From Desmodus rotundus (taxonomy: Eukaryota > Chordata > Mammalia > Chiroptera > Phyllostomidae): a stretch of DNA of 64,000 bases. Made by a program: the position numbers and the translations under genes. The notes below the pieces were generated by a model, which had not been told where the DNA came from, did not search any database, and saw nothing but the letters and a program-made list of their open reading frames with translations. The stretch is taken from the NCBI RefSeq assembly GCF_022682495.2, contig NC_071390.1:155906583-155970582 (forward strand), written 5' to 3'. Below, piece by piece: positions 39,001-49,194 of the stretch (position 1 is the stretch's first letter; each line of letters starts with the position of its first letter).

Positions 39001-41644
39001 AACATCACTGTTTCTCTCTCTCTGTTTCCCCCTCCCTTCCCCTCTAAAAATAAATTTTAAAAATATATTTTAAAAAAAGATCTAACACAAATGTGTGTAG
39101 ATATATAAACTAAAGTTTCACAAAATAATAATACTTATTCATACTACATGTGATGGATTTTGGCATTCTGTATTCTAGTTAGTTTTTTCTTAAAGATTTT
39201 ATTTATTTATTTTTAGGTAGACAGGGAGGGGAGGGACAAAGAGAAACATCAATGTGTGAAAGAGACATCAATCCGCTGCCTCTAGCACCTGCCCCCTACC
39301 GGGGACCAAACCTGCAACCCAGGCAACCCAAGAATCGAACAGGCGACCGTTGGCTTTGTGGAACAACACCCAATCAACTGAGCCACGCTAGTCAAGAGTT
39401 TACTTAATGTTTTAAAAATACTTATGTGGTTCCACTGAATTGATTTCAAAACTCATTAGTGGGTCTTAACCTAGAGTCTAAAACACTAGTCTAAGCAAAC
39501 TAATATAATTATTTTTTGAAGGAAGATGTACAGGGTGGAGCAAAAGGAGGTTTACAGTTGTGAGTATGCAAAAGAGTTTATTCTCGTATTACTATTTATT
39601 AATTATTGTATAATTTTCCATACAAACTGTATACCTATTTTTGACCCACCCTATAAACAGATTTTGTAAAAAAAATGCAAGTAAATTTTAAAACTCAAAG
39701 ATGTTTTATTGCGGGTCTTTCTAACAGCAGGCAGGTTACTTCAGAAACATGTCTCTAGTCCACCCTATCCAACTATATTGTTTACTCCTCTAAATGATCA
39801 CCAACAGTCAAGTGGAAGGATGAGTCTAGCTCACTATGCTCAGTTTCTCTACAGATACTCAGATTCTACACCACAGTTAGAAATTTAGTTTAGAAACATT
39901 TTATTATTTAAAATTTTTTTTTCTTTTGACTCCAAAGAGAGGGGGAGGAAGGGAAAATGAGGGAGAGAAACACTGACGTGAGAAAGAAACATGGATTGGT
40001 TGCTTCCTGCATGCACCCTGCCTGGGGACAGAACCCACACTCCAGGCATGTGCCCTGACCGGTAATTGAACCCAAGACCTTTCAGTCTGCAGCACAAAGC
40101 CCAACAAACCGAGCCACACCAGTCAGGGCTAAAACATTTTCTTTAAAACATTTGTTTAGGGTGTTCACTTTGTGATAACTCATTGAGCTATGCATTCCAT
40201 TTTGTACAGTTTTATGTATGTATACTTTATTACACAACCAAAAAGATTTTAAAAGACGTACTGGTTTAAATTTTAAAAGTGAACTACCCAATCATGTTAT
40301 AAACAGTTCAAGCAAAAAATAGCAATGCATCTTTGCATGAAAAACTATTCATGCAGTCTCAAAGTACCATGTCATGGATTACTTTTCAATAACAAAAGCA
40401 AAAAAGGTATCTTTACAATGGACAATCTGGTGGATTCCACCTTAACCAGATAATCAAATTTAGTATCTCCGAAGGTGAGATAAATCAACATAAAATGCTT
40501 CCTAATATATATAATACACTGAGAAGGACAGAATATCACTTATATAATATTCCTGCAAAAATGTTTAACCTGAATCCAGTCATCAGGGAGGAAAAATAAA
40601 ATCAGACAACTCCAATTTGAGAAGTATTCTGCAAAACAACAGGTCTGGGCTCTGCAAAGACAAAAATGGGAGGAGGAGGGCAAGGGACCTGTTCTAGGCT
40701 AAAATAAAGGCTGAAGGCCAGTAAAGGCAATGCATGCTTTTTGACTGAATCCTGGATGAGGAGAAAGCAGCTTTACAGGACAATTGAGGAAATCTGAATA
40801 TGGACTGAATATTAGGTTTTAACATGTATCAACATTAAATCTCCCAAAATTAACTGCAAAAACTTCAGTGATGACTGCATTGTAGTCATGCCGAATACTT
40901 AAGTACTTAAGGATTAACTATCACGATGTATGCAATTAACTCTCAAAAGGTTCTGCAAAATAAAGAAAATAGAAAGTGTACATATAGAGATGTCGCAAAA
41001 TGTCTGAAAAGAAAAAGTGACGCTCAGTTCACATACTCATAGTGTTTAAAATTAGAGGGCAATAATGCTTTGGGTACAAGTAACTAGTAAGCAGTAAATG
41101 TACATCTTAGGGATAAGAAATTCACAAAAGCATAATATTTTTCTTGGTAAAAAATGACGAAAAGAAGGTTACAAAAGACCGCTCTCCTCCTCTGCGTAGT
41201 TTCCATATAATGGCATAAAATGGGCAGAAGCATTCTCTAGCCTGCAGGCGTGTGCGGAATGAGGAGTGTCATGGCACAATCTCGTGGCAACTTTAACCTT
41301 GGGACCGAAGGGTGGAAGAGGCAAGAAGGCCCGATTTCCACAGCACACAGGTGTGGGACACCTGCTCCTGGCCGGCCCGCCCATGGGCCTGACTTGGCTT
41401 CCGAAAAAGAAAAGTTGTAGCTGACTCTACTTCTCCGATCACGATCTCCCCTCTCCCCCCACGCCCAGCTCCATCCCACTCACTACCTCCAGTCCTGAGA
41501 GCAATGGGCTTCTGGAGCGCCTCTGACCCGACTTGCAACACTTCCTGCTCCTTCCCACCTCTTGTAAATCAAGCCAGACCACCCTGCCCTCTCACTTACC
41601 ACTGCGCCCGCCCCTTGGGGGCCGTTCGAGGCCGTATCCGCCAT
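26948..41644 (-). CDS. TMEM33: TMEM33, complete coding sequence in seven exons
   Basis: CDS join on the minus strand: 41600-41644, 37878-37972, 37225-37412, 36138-36205, 34851-34984, 30920-31003, 26948-27077. That is 744 bp, 247 codons plus TAG, the length of human TMEM33. Every junction is GT-AG and every phase matches. TMEM33 is an ER and nuclear-envelope multipass membrane protein of the Pom33/Tts1 family. It is linked in the literature to ER shape, the PERK arm of the unfolded protein response, and ER calcium release. Hydrophobic segments lie around residues 32-47, 95-126 and 155-176, matching the family's helices. Recognition rests on blocks such as LHEAASFYQRALLANAL and NELRI(I)VEHIIMKPACP. 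No frameshift or premature stop is seen. Confidence 0.98.
27078..30919. other. TMEM33 intron 6 (between coding exons 6 and 7)
   Basis: Mostly AT-rich unique DNA. Contains L2-like antisense text at 28300-28470 and 30230-30480, a MIR-like piece at 28795-28850 and a MER5-like element at 28930-29062. Open frames here (for example 28003-28291, 29402-29584) lack coding support. Confidence 0.55.
28930..29062. mobile_element. MER5-like hAT fossil
   Basis: GAGCACTTGAAATGTGGTTAG and CCAGTAGCTACCATATTAGA with ACAGCACAGCTCTGG at the end, as in MER5A-type elements. Confidence 0.6.
30920..31003 (-). CDS. TMEM33: TMEM33 coding exon 6
   Basis: 84 bp, GQGSLLQPFIYYRF then LTLRYSSRRNPYC. The basic RYSSRR patch follows the last hydrophobic segment. 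Acceptor TTTATTTTAG, donor GTCG|GTAAGC, phase 2 exit completing Arg205. Confidence 0.97.
32143..32365 (+). mobile_element. VES SINE
   Basis: Sense copy (CCCTGGCTGGTGTGGCTCAG to AAATAAATAAAATC). Directly upstream, 32115-32142 reads TTTTTTTTTAAGATTTTATT, the antisense of a SINE tail. The copy therefore abuts the tail of another, opposite element or arose by rearrangement. Confidence 0.88.
33055..33175. mobile_element. MIR fragment
   Basis: GAAAATCAAGGCTCGAAGG, GTCAAATCAACTAGAATCCA and the surrounding text follow the MIR core pattern, in TMEM33 intron 5. Confidence 0.45.
33879..34080 (-). mobile_element. VES SINE with 17-bp TSD
   Basis: Antisense copy. Target-site duplication TGCATAAGCATTTTTAA at 33862-33878 and 34081-34097. 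Confidence 0.9.
34851..34984 (-). CDS. TMEM33: TMEM33 coding exon 5
   Basis: 134 bp, from AKGSNSLPLLRSMLDKL to the hydrophobic LMPATVFMLF. Acceptor ATGTTTTAG, donor TTAG|GTAAGA, phase 2 exit completing Ser177. Confidence 0.97.
35436..35634 (-). mobile_element. VES SINE with 11-bp TSD
   Basis: Antisense copy ending CTACACCAGCCAGG. Target-site duplication CAAATTTGGAT at 35425-35435 and 35635-35645. Located in TMEM33 intron 4. Confidence 0.9.
36138..36205 (-). CDS. TMEM33: TMEM33 coding exon 4
   Basis: 68 bp, 22 full codons, SIFPVLLFSLLHAATYTKKVLD, the end of the second hydrophobic region. Acceptor GTTTTTTTCAG, donor GAT|GTAAGT, phase 0 exit. Confidence 0.97.
36655..36966 (+). mobile_element. 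L1 3' end with A tail
   Basis: 3'-UTR-like text (GGGAAGGGGAGGGAAGGCTG, GGGACAACTGTAAATGCATA, ATCAATAAATTATACTTAAT) ending in an A run at 36953-36964. Sense to the plus strand, opposite to TMEM33, in intron 3. Confidence 0.65.
37225..37412 (-). CDS. TMEM33: TMEM33 coding exon 3
   Basis: 188 bp, the largest coding exon, from LHEAASFYQ to FVNSYPVT, with the amphipathic RLHQRLPHFQLSRAF stretch. The donor is weak (ACAA|GTATCC), without the usual G at -1 or A at +4, and phase 1 exit completes Met110. The weak donor makes this the exon most open to regulated skipping or an extended 3' end. Confidence 0.96.
37878..37972 (-). CDS. TMEM33: TMEM33 coding exon 2
   Basis: 31 codons plus two bases, from QFLMTNKLDTAMW to LFVLPLLG. 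It carries the first hydrophobic segment. Acceptor TAAATTCAG, donor TTGG|GTATGT. Phase 2 exit completes Gly47 with the next exon. Confidence 0.97.
38861..39079 (+). mobile_element. VES SINE
   Basis: Sense copy from CCCCGGCTGGCATGGCTCAG to an AAATAAATTTTAAAAATAT tail. Probable TSD TCTAACAC on both sides. Located in TMEM33 intron 1. Confidence 0.85.
39189..39397 (-). mobile_element. VES-like SINE
   Basis: Antisense copy with a variant 3' block (GACATCAATCCGCTGCCTCT) and the ACCCAATCAACTGAGCCACG head complement, a different subfamily from the young copies. Confidence 0.8.
39531..39653. mobile_element. Short Tc1/mariner-type MITE
   Basis: About 123 bp with about 30-bp terminal inverted repeats (CAGGGTGGAGCAAAAGGAGG against the complement of TACCTATTTTTGACCCACCC) and TA on each side. 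The inside is AT-rich and non-coding. Confidence 0.8.
39905..40131 (-). mobile_element. VES-like SINE
   Basis: Antisense copy ending GAGCCACACCAGTCAGGGCT. Near-perfect TSD around AAACATTTT (39894-39904 and 40132-40142). Confidence 0.85.
41600..41644 (-). CDS. TMEM33: TMEM33 coding exon 1
   Basis: 15 codons, MADTASNGPQGAGAV, with ATG in CCCCCATGG context and donor GTG|GTAAGT. Human reads MADTTPNGPQGAGAV as I recall, a two-residue difference. The exon continues upstream as 5' UTR to an acceptor at 41671 (AG at 41672-41673 after a TTTCTTTTCCC tract). Confidence 0.97.
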
Positions 41645-41824
41645 GGGGGACACACACACGCGTCCGGGACGCTGCAATTGGGAAAAGAAATAAGAAATGT
41701 CAGCCCAGCGGCCACGGCTCCGGTAACCGGCTTCCCTGCCCGGTGCCACACGGTCAGGAGCGCCCTGCGAAAACTCCAACCCTCCAGAGGAAAGTTCTCC
41801 CCAGCACCAAGGCAGCGGACTCAC

Positions 41825-41990
41825 CCGCAGACAACTGCAGTGGCTGGACACTACCGGTCCGGCACCGCCAAGCACAAAGCTGGGTTTCTAGAAAGACCGG
41901 AGCGAAGGCGGAGCTTCCAAACAAGGACCAACAGGGCCGCTCTAAAGCCGGCCCAGGTTATTGCCGGAACAGGAAGTGCTCCTTTCACTT
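41825..41990 (-). other. TMEM33: TMEM33 non-coding 5' exon (right end unknown)
   Basis: A donor GCGG|GTGAGT (exon edge 41825) and the acceptor at 41672-41673 bound a 153-bp GC-rich intron in the 5' UTR. The distal end of the exon depends on the transcription start, which I place only loosely near the ETS sites. Confidence 0.6.
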
Positions 41991-41993
41991 CCG
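41970..41993. promoter_or_regulatory. TMEM33: Pair of opposed ETS sites
   Basis: CAGGAAGTG at 41970-41978 and CACTTCCG at 41986-41993, opposite orientations 7 bp apart. This fits GABP-type binding in a TATA-less core promoter. Confidence 0.6.
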
Positions 41994-42031
41994 TGGGAAA
42001 GGGGCTGTGATGAAGAGGGGAAACCTGGAGC

Positions 42032-42061
42032 GGTGCCCCGGGGCACCACGGGAAATGTAGT
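42032..42061. promoter_or_regulatory. TMEM33: ZNF143/SBS-type element next to a GC palindrome
   Basis: GGGAAATGTAGT at 42050-42061 is the complement of ACTACATTTCCC, close to the ACTACAATTCCC core bound by ZNF143. Two bases away lies a perfect 16-bp palindrome, GGTGCCCCGGGGCACC (42032-42047). Confidence 0.55.
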
Positions 42062-42070
42062 TCTTCTCGT

Positions 42071-43380
42071 GTCAGGTTCAAGCTAAACCGCGAAGCCGGT
42101 GAAGCCACTTTATTCTCACCTCCAGCTTATAGATGGTCCCTCCTGCTATGTCCGAACCACAAACTCTATTTGCTCCTTAACATAGAAGGCTCAGCAACGT
42201 CTTCTTTGCTGTGTTCTTCCAGGGGCTCATTAAGCCCTATGGTTCTACTTCTAAAATTAATTCTTCCGTAAGGGCGTAAGGAGGCCCGCTATGTGACAGA
42301 AGCCAGGCTTGGCACGGAGGATAAAAAGATGAATGTGACACAGACTGCAGGAGGGACAGACAAGTAAACCGAAATCATAGCACAGTGTTTATATAATAAC
42401 AGCAGAGGCCGAGTTAATTACAGGGAGCTCATAATAGGGGAACTAAATCAGACGGGGTCTGGGAAGTTTACCTGAAAAAGGTAATTCTGGCCCTAAGTTT
42501 TGAAGGGCAGGGAGAAGTTGGCCCAGTGGAGGAGGAGATTCCAGATAGCAACAGAAAGTGCATGAAACAGCAGGACAGAATCGGGTAATTAGTTCGGTAT
42601 GGGCAGAATGGAGATGCCAGAAAGGGAGGCCGAAAAATGTGGGCTAGAGAATCAGGCAGGTGTGCCAAATGGATGATCTGAACTTAACCTGACAATCCAG
42701 GTAACCAGGGTGCAATTTTAAATGGAAGTGTGACATTGTGAGATTTAGATCATTCTGGTAACTGGATAGGAGATGATTAAAAGGGCAAACTAAAAACCAA
42801 AGAGACTAACGGGAGGCCATCGCATATGTATAGAAGTGACGAAATTCTAAACAGAGGCAATGTTCTGGGGGAAGAGAAGAGGAACGCTGACTTGAGGCCA
42901 TCCAAAACTTGGTGACTGACTAGGTATGGGTGTGCCAGAGAGGGAAGGTTATGGTCTGAGACATAGAGAAGAGCTATGGGGAGGGGTTAGAACAGGATTG
43001 AGAAAAAAATCTGAAGGGGTAGGGGAGAGAAAAGTGACTAGAGATACGCAGGAAAGCTGGTAACCCACTTGAAAAACACGGACCTGTGTGATAATCTGAT
43101 TCTCCCAGATGTGTAGTTTTCTGCCAATATCCATGAGTGCCCCAGATGCCAGTCAGCTGTAGCTGACCGGTCATATGGTGCCCTCTTGCAGCCATGTAAA
43201 CTTCTGTGTTTGTTAGACCACTGCCCAGTCTCTATCCTGGAGTACCTATCCGCCTAGCTAAGGTAAAATGCTACCTCCTCTGCACTTCTCACTATTATTA
43301 TTCCATATTTTTATAGCTCTCGTCACACTCTGACATTTCTTGTCATTATTTGTATACTTACCAGGAGTGTGTGTGTGTGT
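42071..43380. other. Intergenic DNA upstream of TMEM33
   Basis: No gene or clear repeat was recognised. The minus-strand open frames at 42468-42668 and 42949-43195 have no family resemblance. Confidence 0.5.
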
Positions 43381-43382
43381 CT

Positions 43383-43780
43383 ATGGTTGGGTGGCCATAA
43401 GACAATACCAGAGGCCAGGTGACTTAAACATCAAAGATTTCTCACAGTTTTGAAGCCTGGGAAGTCCAAGCCCAAAGTACAAGCAAGTCAGTCTCATTTT
43501 GAAGCCTCCTTTCTTGACCCAGGTGAGTACCTTTTGACTGTGTATACATGGCCTTTCCCAGGTGGGTGCATGTGTGAGGAAAGGGGTAAGGGTCGGGGGG
43601 AAGAGAGAGGTCTTTCTTCCTTTTTTAATAAGGCCACTCAGTCTTATCAGACTAGGGCCCCGATGACCTCACAGACCCTTAATTACCACTGAAAGACACT
43701 ATCTTCAAACGTAGTCACATTAGAGGTTAGGGCTTCAACGCATCAGTTTCGGAGGGACACAATTCAATCCATAGTGAGAT
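43383..43780 (-). mobile_element. MLT1-type MaLR LTR, antisense
   Basis: GTGACTTAAACATCAAAGATT, TCTCACAGTTTTGAAGCCTGG and GTCACATTAGAGGTTAGGGC follow the antisense MLT1 consensus in order. A solo LTR. The open frame at 43450-43692 falls inside it. Confidence 0.7.
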
Positions 43781-43816
43781 ATATATATTACTGATTTAAG
43801 GAATGTTCTTTTTTTT

Positions 43817-44020
43817 CTTTTAGATTTGATTTATTTACTTTTAGACAGAGGGGAAGGGAGGGAGAAAGAGAGGGAGAAAACATCAATGTGTGGTTGCCTC
43901 TCACGAACCCCCTCCTGGAGATCTGGGAAACACAGGCATGTGCCCCTACTGAGAATCAAACCTGTGAGCCTTTGGTTCACAGGCCAGCACTCAATCCACT
44001 GAGTCACACCAGCCAGGGCA
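43817..44020 (-). mobile_element. VES SINE
   Basis: Antisense copy with the CCACTGAGTCACACCAGCCA head complement. Imperfect flanking repeat AGGAAT..TCT on both sides. Confidence 0.88.
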
Positions 44021-44249
44021 GGAATAATCTTATTATAAAAATATTACAATATAAAATGTCCTTTACTGTAAATTACACACAGCCAATTGATTCTCACACA
44101 ATACTTTTGATTTTCGCTGAACTATTGTTATCTTGTAGCAATGTGTGGTTGCCATTGAGGAATCAGTGTAATTTCATGAATATTGCTTGCTATTTTTATT
44201 AAGGAATAAAATGAAAGTGAAACACTTAAGACGTATATTGGAAGTTTAG

Positions 44250-44471
44250 CCCTGACCAGTGTGGCTCAGTTGGCTGGGCATTGTCCTACAAAGCAGAAGT
44301 TCACCAGTTCGATTCCAGGTTAGGGCCTGGGTTGCAGGACTGTTCCCAGTCAGGGCGCATATGAGAGGCAACCGACTGATGTTTCTCTTTCACATCGATG
44401 TTTCTCTCCCTTTCTTTCTCCCTCCTTCCCCCTCTCTCTAAAAATAAATAAAGAAAAGAAAAGAAAGAAAG
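44250..44471 (+). mobile_element. VES-like SINE
   Basis: Sense copy (GCCCTGACCAGTGTGGCTCAG) with a duplicated central box and an AAATAAATAAAGAAAAGAAA tail. The flanks GAAGTTTAG and GAAAGTTCAG suggest a TSD. Confidence 0.85.
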
Positions 44472-44960
44472 TTCAGTCTTCCAACATTATGTGATCAACT
44501 TCTTTGTTGGACTGAATACTCATTTTTGAATACTAGATGAATATTTACTCAATTTTAAAATGCTATTCACAATATAACAGCTACAGATATAATGCACTTT
44601 TAAGTTGAATCTGTACTATTAATATTGTCTCTATCACTTTTAAGTCTAAACAATCAGCAAAACAATAAATCAAGCCCCTGGTTTGTTGTGTTTGCTAATA
44701 TTTCCATGGTGTAAATGCTCTTACCATAACTTATTTCAATTTCTGGCACAATGTCACTAAACGTGGCGTTGGAAAGAGATACGCATTGCATATCATTATA
44801 TATTTCCATTGTGCAGATACAATAGATATAAATAACATCAAGACATAAATAATGGTAAGATATAGTAAAAAATAATTAGGAAGTAATGAGTTTTTAATAT
44901 AACATTGTAAATTTATACAAATTTTAATAACAGCTGCACATAACTAGCTCACAAAATTCT

Positions 44961-45158
44961 TGTTTTTAAAAAAATGTTTATTGATTTTAAAGAGAGAGAG
45001 CGCAAGCGAGAGAGAAACATTGATGTGTTGCCTCTCATACATGCCCCAACTGGGGATGGAACCTACAACCCAGGTATGTGCCGTGCCTGGGAATTGAACT
45101 CCCAGCCTTTTTGTGTACAGGACCATGATCCAACTAAATGAGCCACATTGGCCAGGGC
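44961..45158 (-). mobile_element. VES-like SINE with perfect 13-bp TSD
   Basis: Antisense copy. Target-site duplication CTCACAAAATTCT at 44948-44960 and 45159-45171. The ATTGATTTTAAAGAGAGAG 3' block differs from the young VES tail. Confidence 0.9.
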
Positions 45159-45171
45159 CTCACAAAATTCT

Positions 45172-46169
45172 GAAAAACTTAAGAATCAAACCAATAGGCC
45201 TGACTCCAGCATTTCACTATATGCCTTTGTGATATTCTCCAGCCCTTCTTTCCCCTCCTCTAGGTACTGGAATTGTTCTTCAGCTTAAATGCTCTCAATC
45301 CTACTGTCCAGTGACACTATTGCCGGTCTCTTCTTTTCTCACCAAAAAAATTCCTTATTATAAAACCCTTGAATGTATTGCTATTCTAGGAGGGCACTTA
45401 TTTAATCCTCGTATTATAATTTGTTTTATATTCTTATCAAACATCTTCAGTTTCAGGGAGGAAACATGAGAAACTGTTTACAATAGGGAGTAGGAGAGGG
45501 TGAAGGACTTTCGGCTGATTTATAGTTAAATTTTTAAACTACTCAATTAAAAAAATGAATTTATTAAAAATGGTCAGAAAATAATACGAACAATAGACTT
45601 TTCAGTGGATGCTAAAACCATTGGTTGAAATATTGATGGGGTACAATATTGACACAGTTGCAAGGTATTACTCTAAAGAGTTTTTTTTAACTAATTACAC
45701 AGGAAAATGAATCTTTTACAGGAGTGACATGGAAGTTAAAACCTTAACCAAGAGATCAAATTTAGCATCACAACACATAGTGGATTATCCTGACACTGTC
45801 TCCTGAAGTGACGCAAGACAATATCCACAACACCCCCTATAAAAATTCTTGGCAGAATATTTATTCCAAATCTAATCAAGCTATTTCAGACCTAACTTCC
45901 AGCTTACAGAAAATGTGAAGAGACAGAGTAACAAGTAAAACAATACCATGAAATAAAAATAAAAACGTAGGATCTTCCACAAAATAATTGGCCTGTAATC
46001 TTAAACTGTATCTTTATAAAAGGTGGGAGAGCCATTTCAAAGTAAAAGAATGTACGAAGTCATAAAACCAAACGCATGATTTGATTGTGTAGATTCTAGA
46101 TTGGGAGTCAGCTATTAAATGAAATCTGGGGGACAATTATACATATTTGATTATAGTATCACTTCATAT
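45172..46169. other. Intergenic AT-rich DNA, nothing supported
   Basis: No exon, RNA gene or clear repeat was recognised. Confidence 0.5.
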
Positions 46170-46720
46170 TCTCTCACACTTTTAATAGATGGCACCATGC
46201 TTCAGGGATCCTCTTGCAACCCACTTTCTCCAATCAACATTGTTGAGATGTATCCACATTAGTACACCTAGGTTTAGTTCATTTGTTTTAGCTCTCCTAT
46301 GGTATTCTATTAATGAATTACCAAAATCAGTGTCCTGCTAATGACATTGAGTTTCTCACCTTTAAAATCAATTCTGCAATGAACAGTTTTGCATGAGAGC
46401 TCATCTAGAGTAAATATTTAGAAGTGAAATGGTACATAGAGTATCTTCAACTTTGCATAGTAAGACAATTGTAAATCTTCTCCCCTAAGTGTTTCTTCTT
46501 AGTGTATGAGAATATCCCTAATGCCTGCCAGCATGTATTTTCCTTAGTTCTCACCAATCTTACGTGTATGAAATGGTATATCATTAGTCTCTTAACTTGC
46601 ATTTCCCTGAGTTGCAGTGAAGTCGAGCATCTTTTCAGAATTTTATTGGCCATTCAGCTTTTTTCTTCTGTAGCCTTTTTTTCTGTTGTGTTCTGTGCCT
46701 TTTGTTATTCTCCATTATCA
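46170..46720 (-). mobile_element. L1M 3'-region fragment, antisense
   Basis: A run of phrases in the order of the antisense L1M 3' region: CTCTCCTATGGTATTCTATT, TTCTGCAATGAACAGTTTTG, AGAAGTGAAATGGTACATAG and TTGCATTTCCCTGAGTTGCA. Confidence 0.65.
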
Positions 46721-46984
46721 TTGGCTTGTTGGAGTTTTAAAAAAAAATTGTGCTTAAATGTTAGAATTATGTTTTGATGCTAGACTTTTGCCATGAGTTG
46801 AAAATTTTCCTTTCCCTGTTGAAGTGGAAAAAAAAATACTAAGTGAATACATGAGGGAAAGATGGAGGAATAATCTGTTCCTCAACCTTAGACCCCACAC
46901 TGAACTAGAAACTGCCAGGCCATGGCTCTGTGGAGCTGCTAAACGAAGATAAATGAAAAGGGCACACAAACCAGCTTGCTTTCC

Positions 46985-49190
46985 AAATGGTCCATGGTTT
47001 GCTTTCCTGATTTATGAAAGATGATACTCCCCATTAAAACTCTGTTTAATAGTTTGACTTCATTTTGCTGACTGAATCACCCTAATCATATTATTCTAAT
47101 AATTGAGTTATTTTGATTTCATTCTCTTTGCTTTTTCTGCATTCTCAGATGTGCTGAATATAGACCAAAAAGGACCGCAGATATAGGCCTACAGTGAAGG
47201 TTGTAGAAAGGGTTCAAATAAAAAAACCCATTTGTTTTCAATGGATAAAAATAAGAACGAACAAATGATCAGATGATGCTATAGTTTTTCTTACAAACTG
47301 GGGTAATTTTTTGTAACAGCTAGATTTTCTTCTTCTGCAGTCTCTCCCTGGAGTTTGAGTATCTCAAAGGCAGACTGTCTTTTCTCCATTTCTGTATCAT
47401 TCCCCCAGGCTTTAGATGCTGTTAGATTCCGAGACAGTGTTTCAGGCAATTTAAGGACAGTACAAAATCTACTGTGATCATAACAGAAGAAGTTGAAGCC
47501 ACTTTGCCAAGATATTTATTTCTGTAAGAGCTTTTAGTGGTTAGTGTTAAATACAGCGATTATCAAGAAACATTGCAAATAGTTTTTGTTTTGTGTTTGT
47601 TTAATATATAGATGATATTTAATCCCCCTTTCTTTTCTAATCTCTGTTTAGCAATTGGAATTCATCTTTTTCCCCCAGGTGTATTTCTTTGCTCTCTTCC
47701 TTGATCAGTCTGTTTGGTAGTGTTAAATTAATTATACACAGAAGCCATTAGACTGAGGTGGTTCTAGTACCTTAGCCTATGTGAGCCATCCGAAACCTAA
47801 TTCCGTACATGCCTCAAGGTTAAGAAGGCAAAAACCTAAGGAAAATCAGTCACAAACGGACCAGGCTTTTCCAACTAAGGCAAATGTTTAAGGTATAGCT
47901 TACCAAATAATTTTGTTGCTGTGCTTCTGCCTTTTCTCTCTTAAAGTCTTTCCTCCAGCTCCTGACATTGGAGCGCATCTAACCACTTCTCACATGGTAC
48001 TACCTGATTTGAATTGATTTTTGCTCAAATAAACTTAAAATATTTGACATGCCCTAAGTTATCTTTTAACAGCAGTGAGGTAACTTATAAAATATATGTA
48101 GTTATCTCAATCAGGACTTTCCTGATGGCACATAACAGAAACGAAGGCCAAATAGACTGATGAGGGAACGGGGGCAAAATTATTGACTACTTTGAAGAGA
48201 CCAGAGGGAGATGATCTTGCAATAGACATGTCTAGACTTAAGAGTACAAATGACATCAAAGGAATCTGTGTTCTCAGTTCTGCTTGCCTGAGTTGACTTC
48301 ATTGTCAGGCTCATTCCTTCTCAGTTCCAGTCCATATTCTACCGTGTTAGCAAGACTAGCCCATAGAAGGTGCCTCTTGACTGATACTTTCAAATAATGA
48401 TCTGAGCTTGATTCTTAGTGGGTGATTTGGTCCCATAAATTCTTAAACCTGTCATTGAGACTGATGGGCCAGGCTTGGGTCACTCACCCACTCTTGGAGT
48501 GGTGAGAGAGATGTGTGAGATCAGCTATGAAAAGAATGAGGTGTAGATGCCAGGAAAGCAAACAACAATCCAATTCCACTTTAATCTTCATATTTTATCT
48601 GATGCTTTTTATATTTTTCCCCGGTGTCTGTCAATCAATTTCTACTTGATAAGAGTTTCCATAGGGTGAGAGTCAAATTCTAAGTGTTTCCCAGCTTATT
48701 TTAAGTGAAGAAAAGAAAATTCTGTTTTAACAGAAACCCTGAAGCTGAAGCAGTTGGATATCAAGCAGCTGTTACTCCTTTTGGCTAGAAATTGGCTGAT
48801 GGAGCAAGAATTGATTCCATAGTTATTGATGATTTGGCTCTGCCTAGTTTTCAAGGGAGATTCTACTGAAACATCAAGTCATCAATTTGCTCATTTCTGC
48901 TTCCATCAGTGATTAATGATCCTGTGGTTGGATAGGGCATCTTTGTTATTGCTAAGTGCTGAGTCATTCATCTCATTAGGAGTACATTCCAACTTTTATT
49001 TGCTGCCTGAAAAGTAAGCTCCATAAGCTCTGCTGATATAGCATGAATATGAGGTCTTAATTATGTGTGAGTGTGTGTGTGTGCGTTTATGTACCCTTGT
49101 CTTTAACTAGGCTCTTTTGAAATTCTGTAAATTGTAGATAACTGATAGCAATGAAACTAATTTTGTCTATTAGGTTATTCTACTACCGCT
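46985..49190. other. Intergenic unique DNA, possible old exon-like or conserved pieces
   Basis: Repeat-poor. Has several acceptor-like sites (around 47148, 47340 and 48733) followed by short open frames but no paired donors. Could hold conserved non-coding elements, but the sequence alone does not show this. Confidence 0.4.
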
Positions 49191-49194
49191 TTAA

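Larger units (their letters stand above)
41240..42070 (-). promoter_or_regulatory. TMEM33: TMEM33 CpG-island promoter
   Basis: CpG-dense block over coding exon 1, the 5' UTR intron and the upstream promoter, between AT-rich flanks. No TATA box. The long open frames on both strands here (for example 41504-42010 plus) are products of GC-rich composition. Confidence 0.85.

Noticed and set aside
41504..42060. Two overlapping 168- and 175-codon plus-strand frames
   Set aside because: They lie in the TMEM33 CpG island opposite the real exon; GC-rich DNA has few stop codons, and neither resembles a known family.
47149..47215. Acceptor-like site followed by a short Arg/Lys-rich open segment
   Set aside because: No GT donor at the expected end and only about 15 codons; likely chance.
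48734..48819. Acceptor followed by 28 open, helix-like codons (plus strand)
   Set aside because: Ends in a stop without any donor or nearby polyadenylation signal, and no upstream partner exon is visible.
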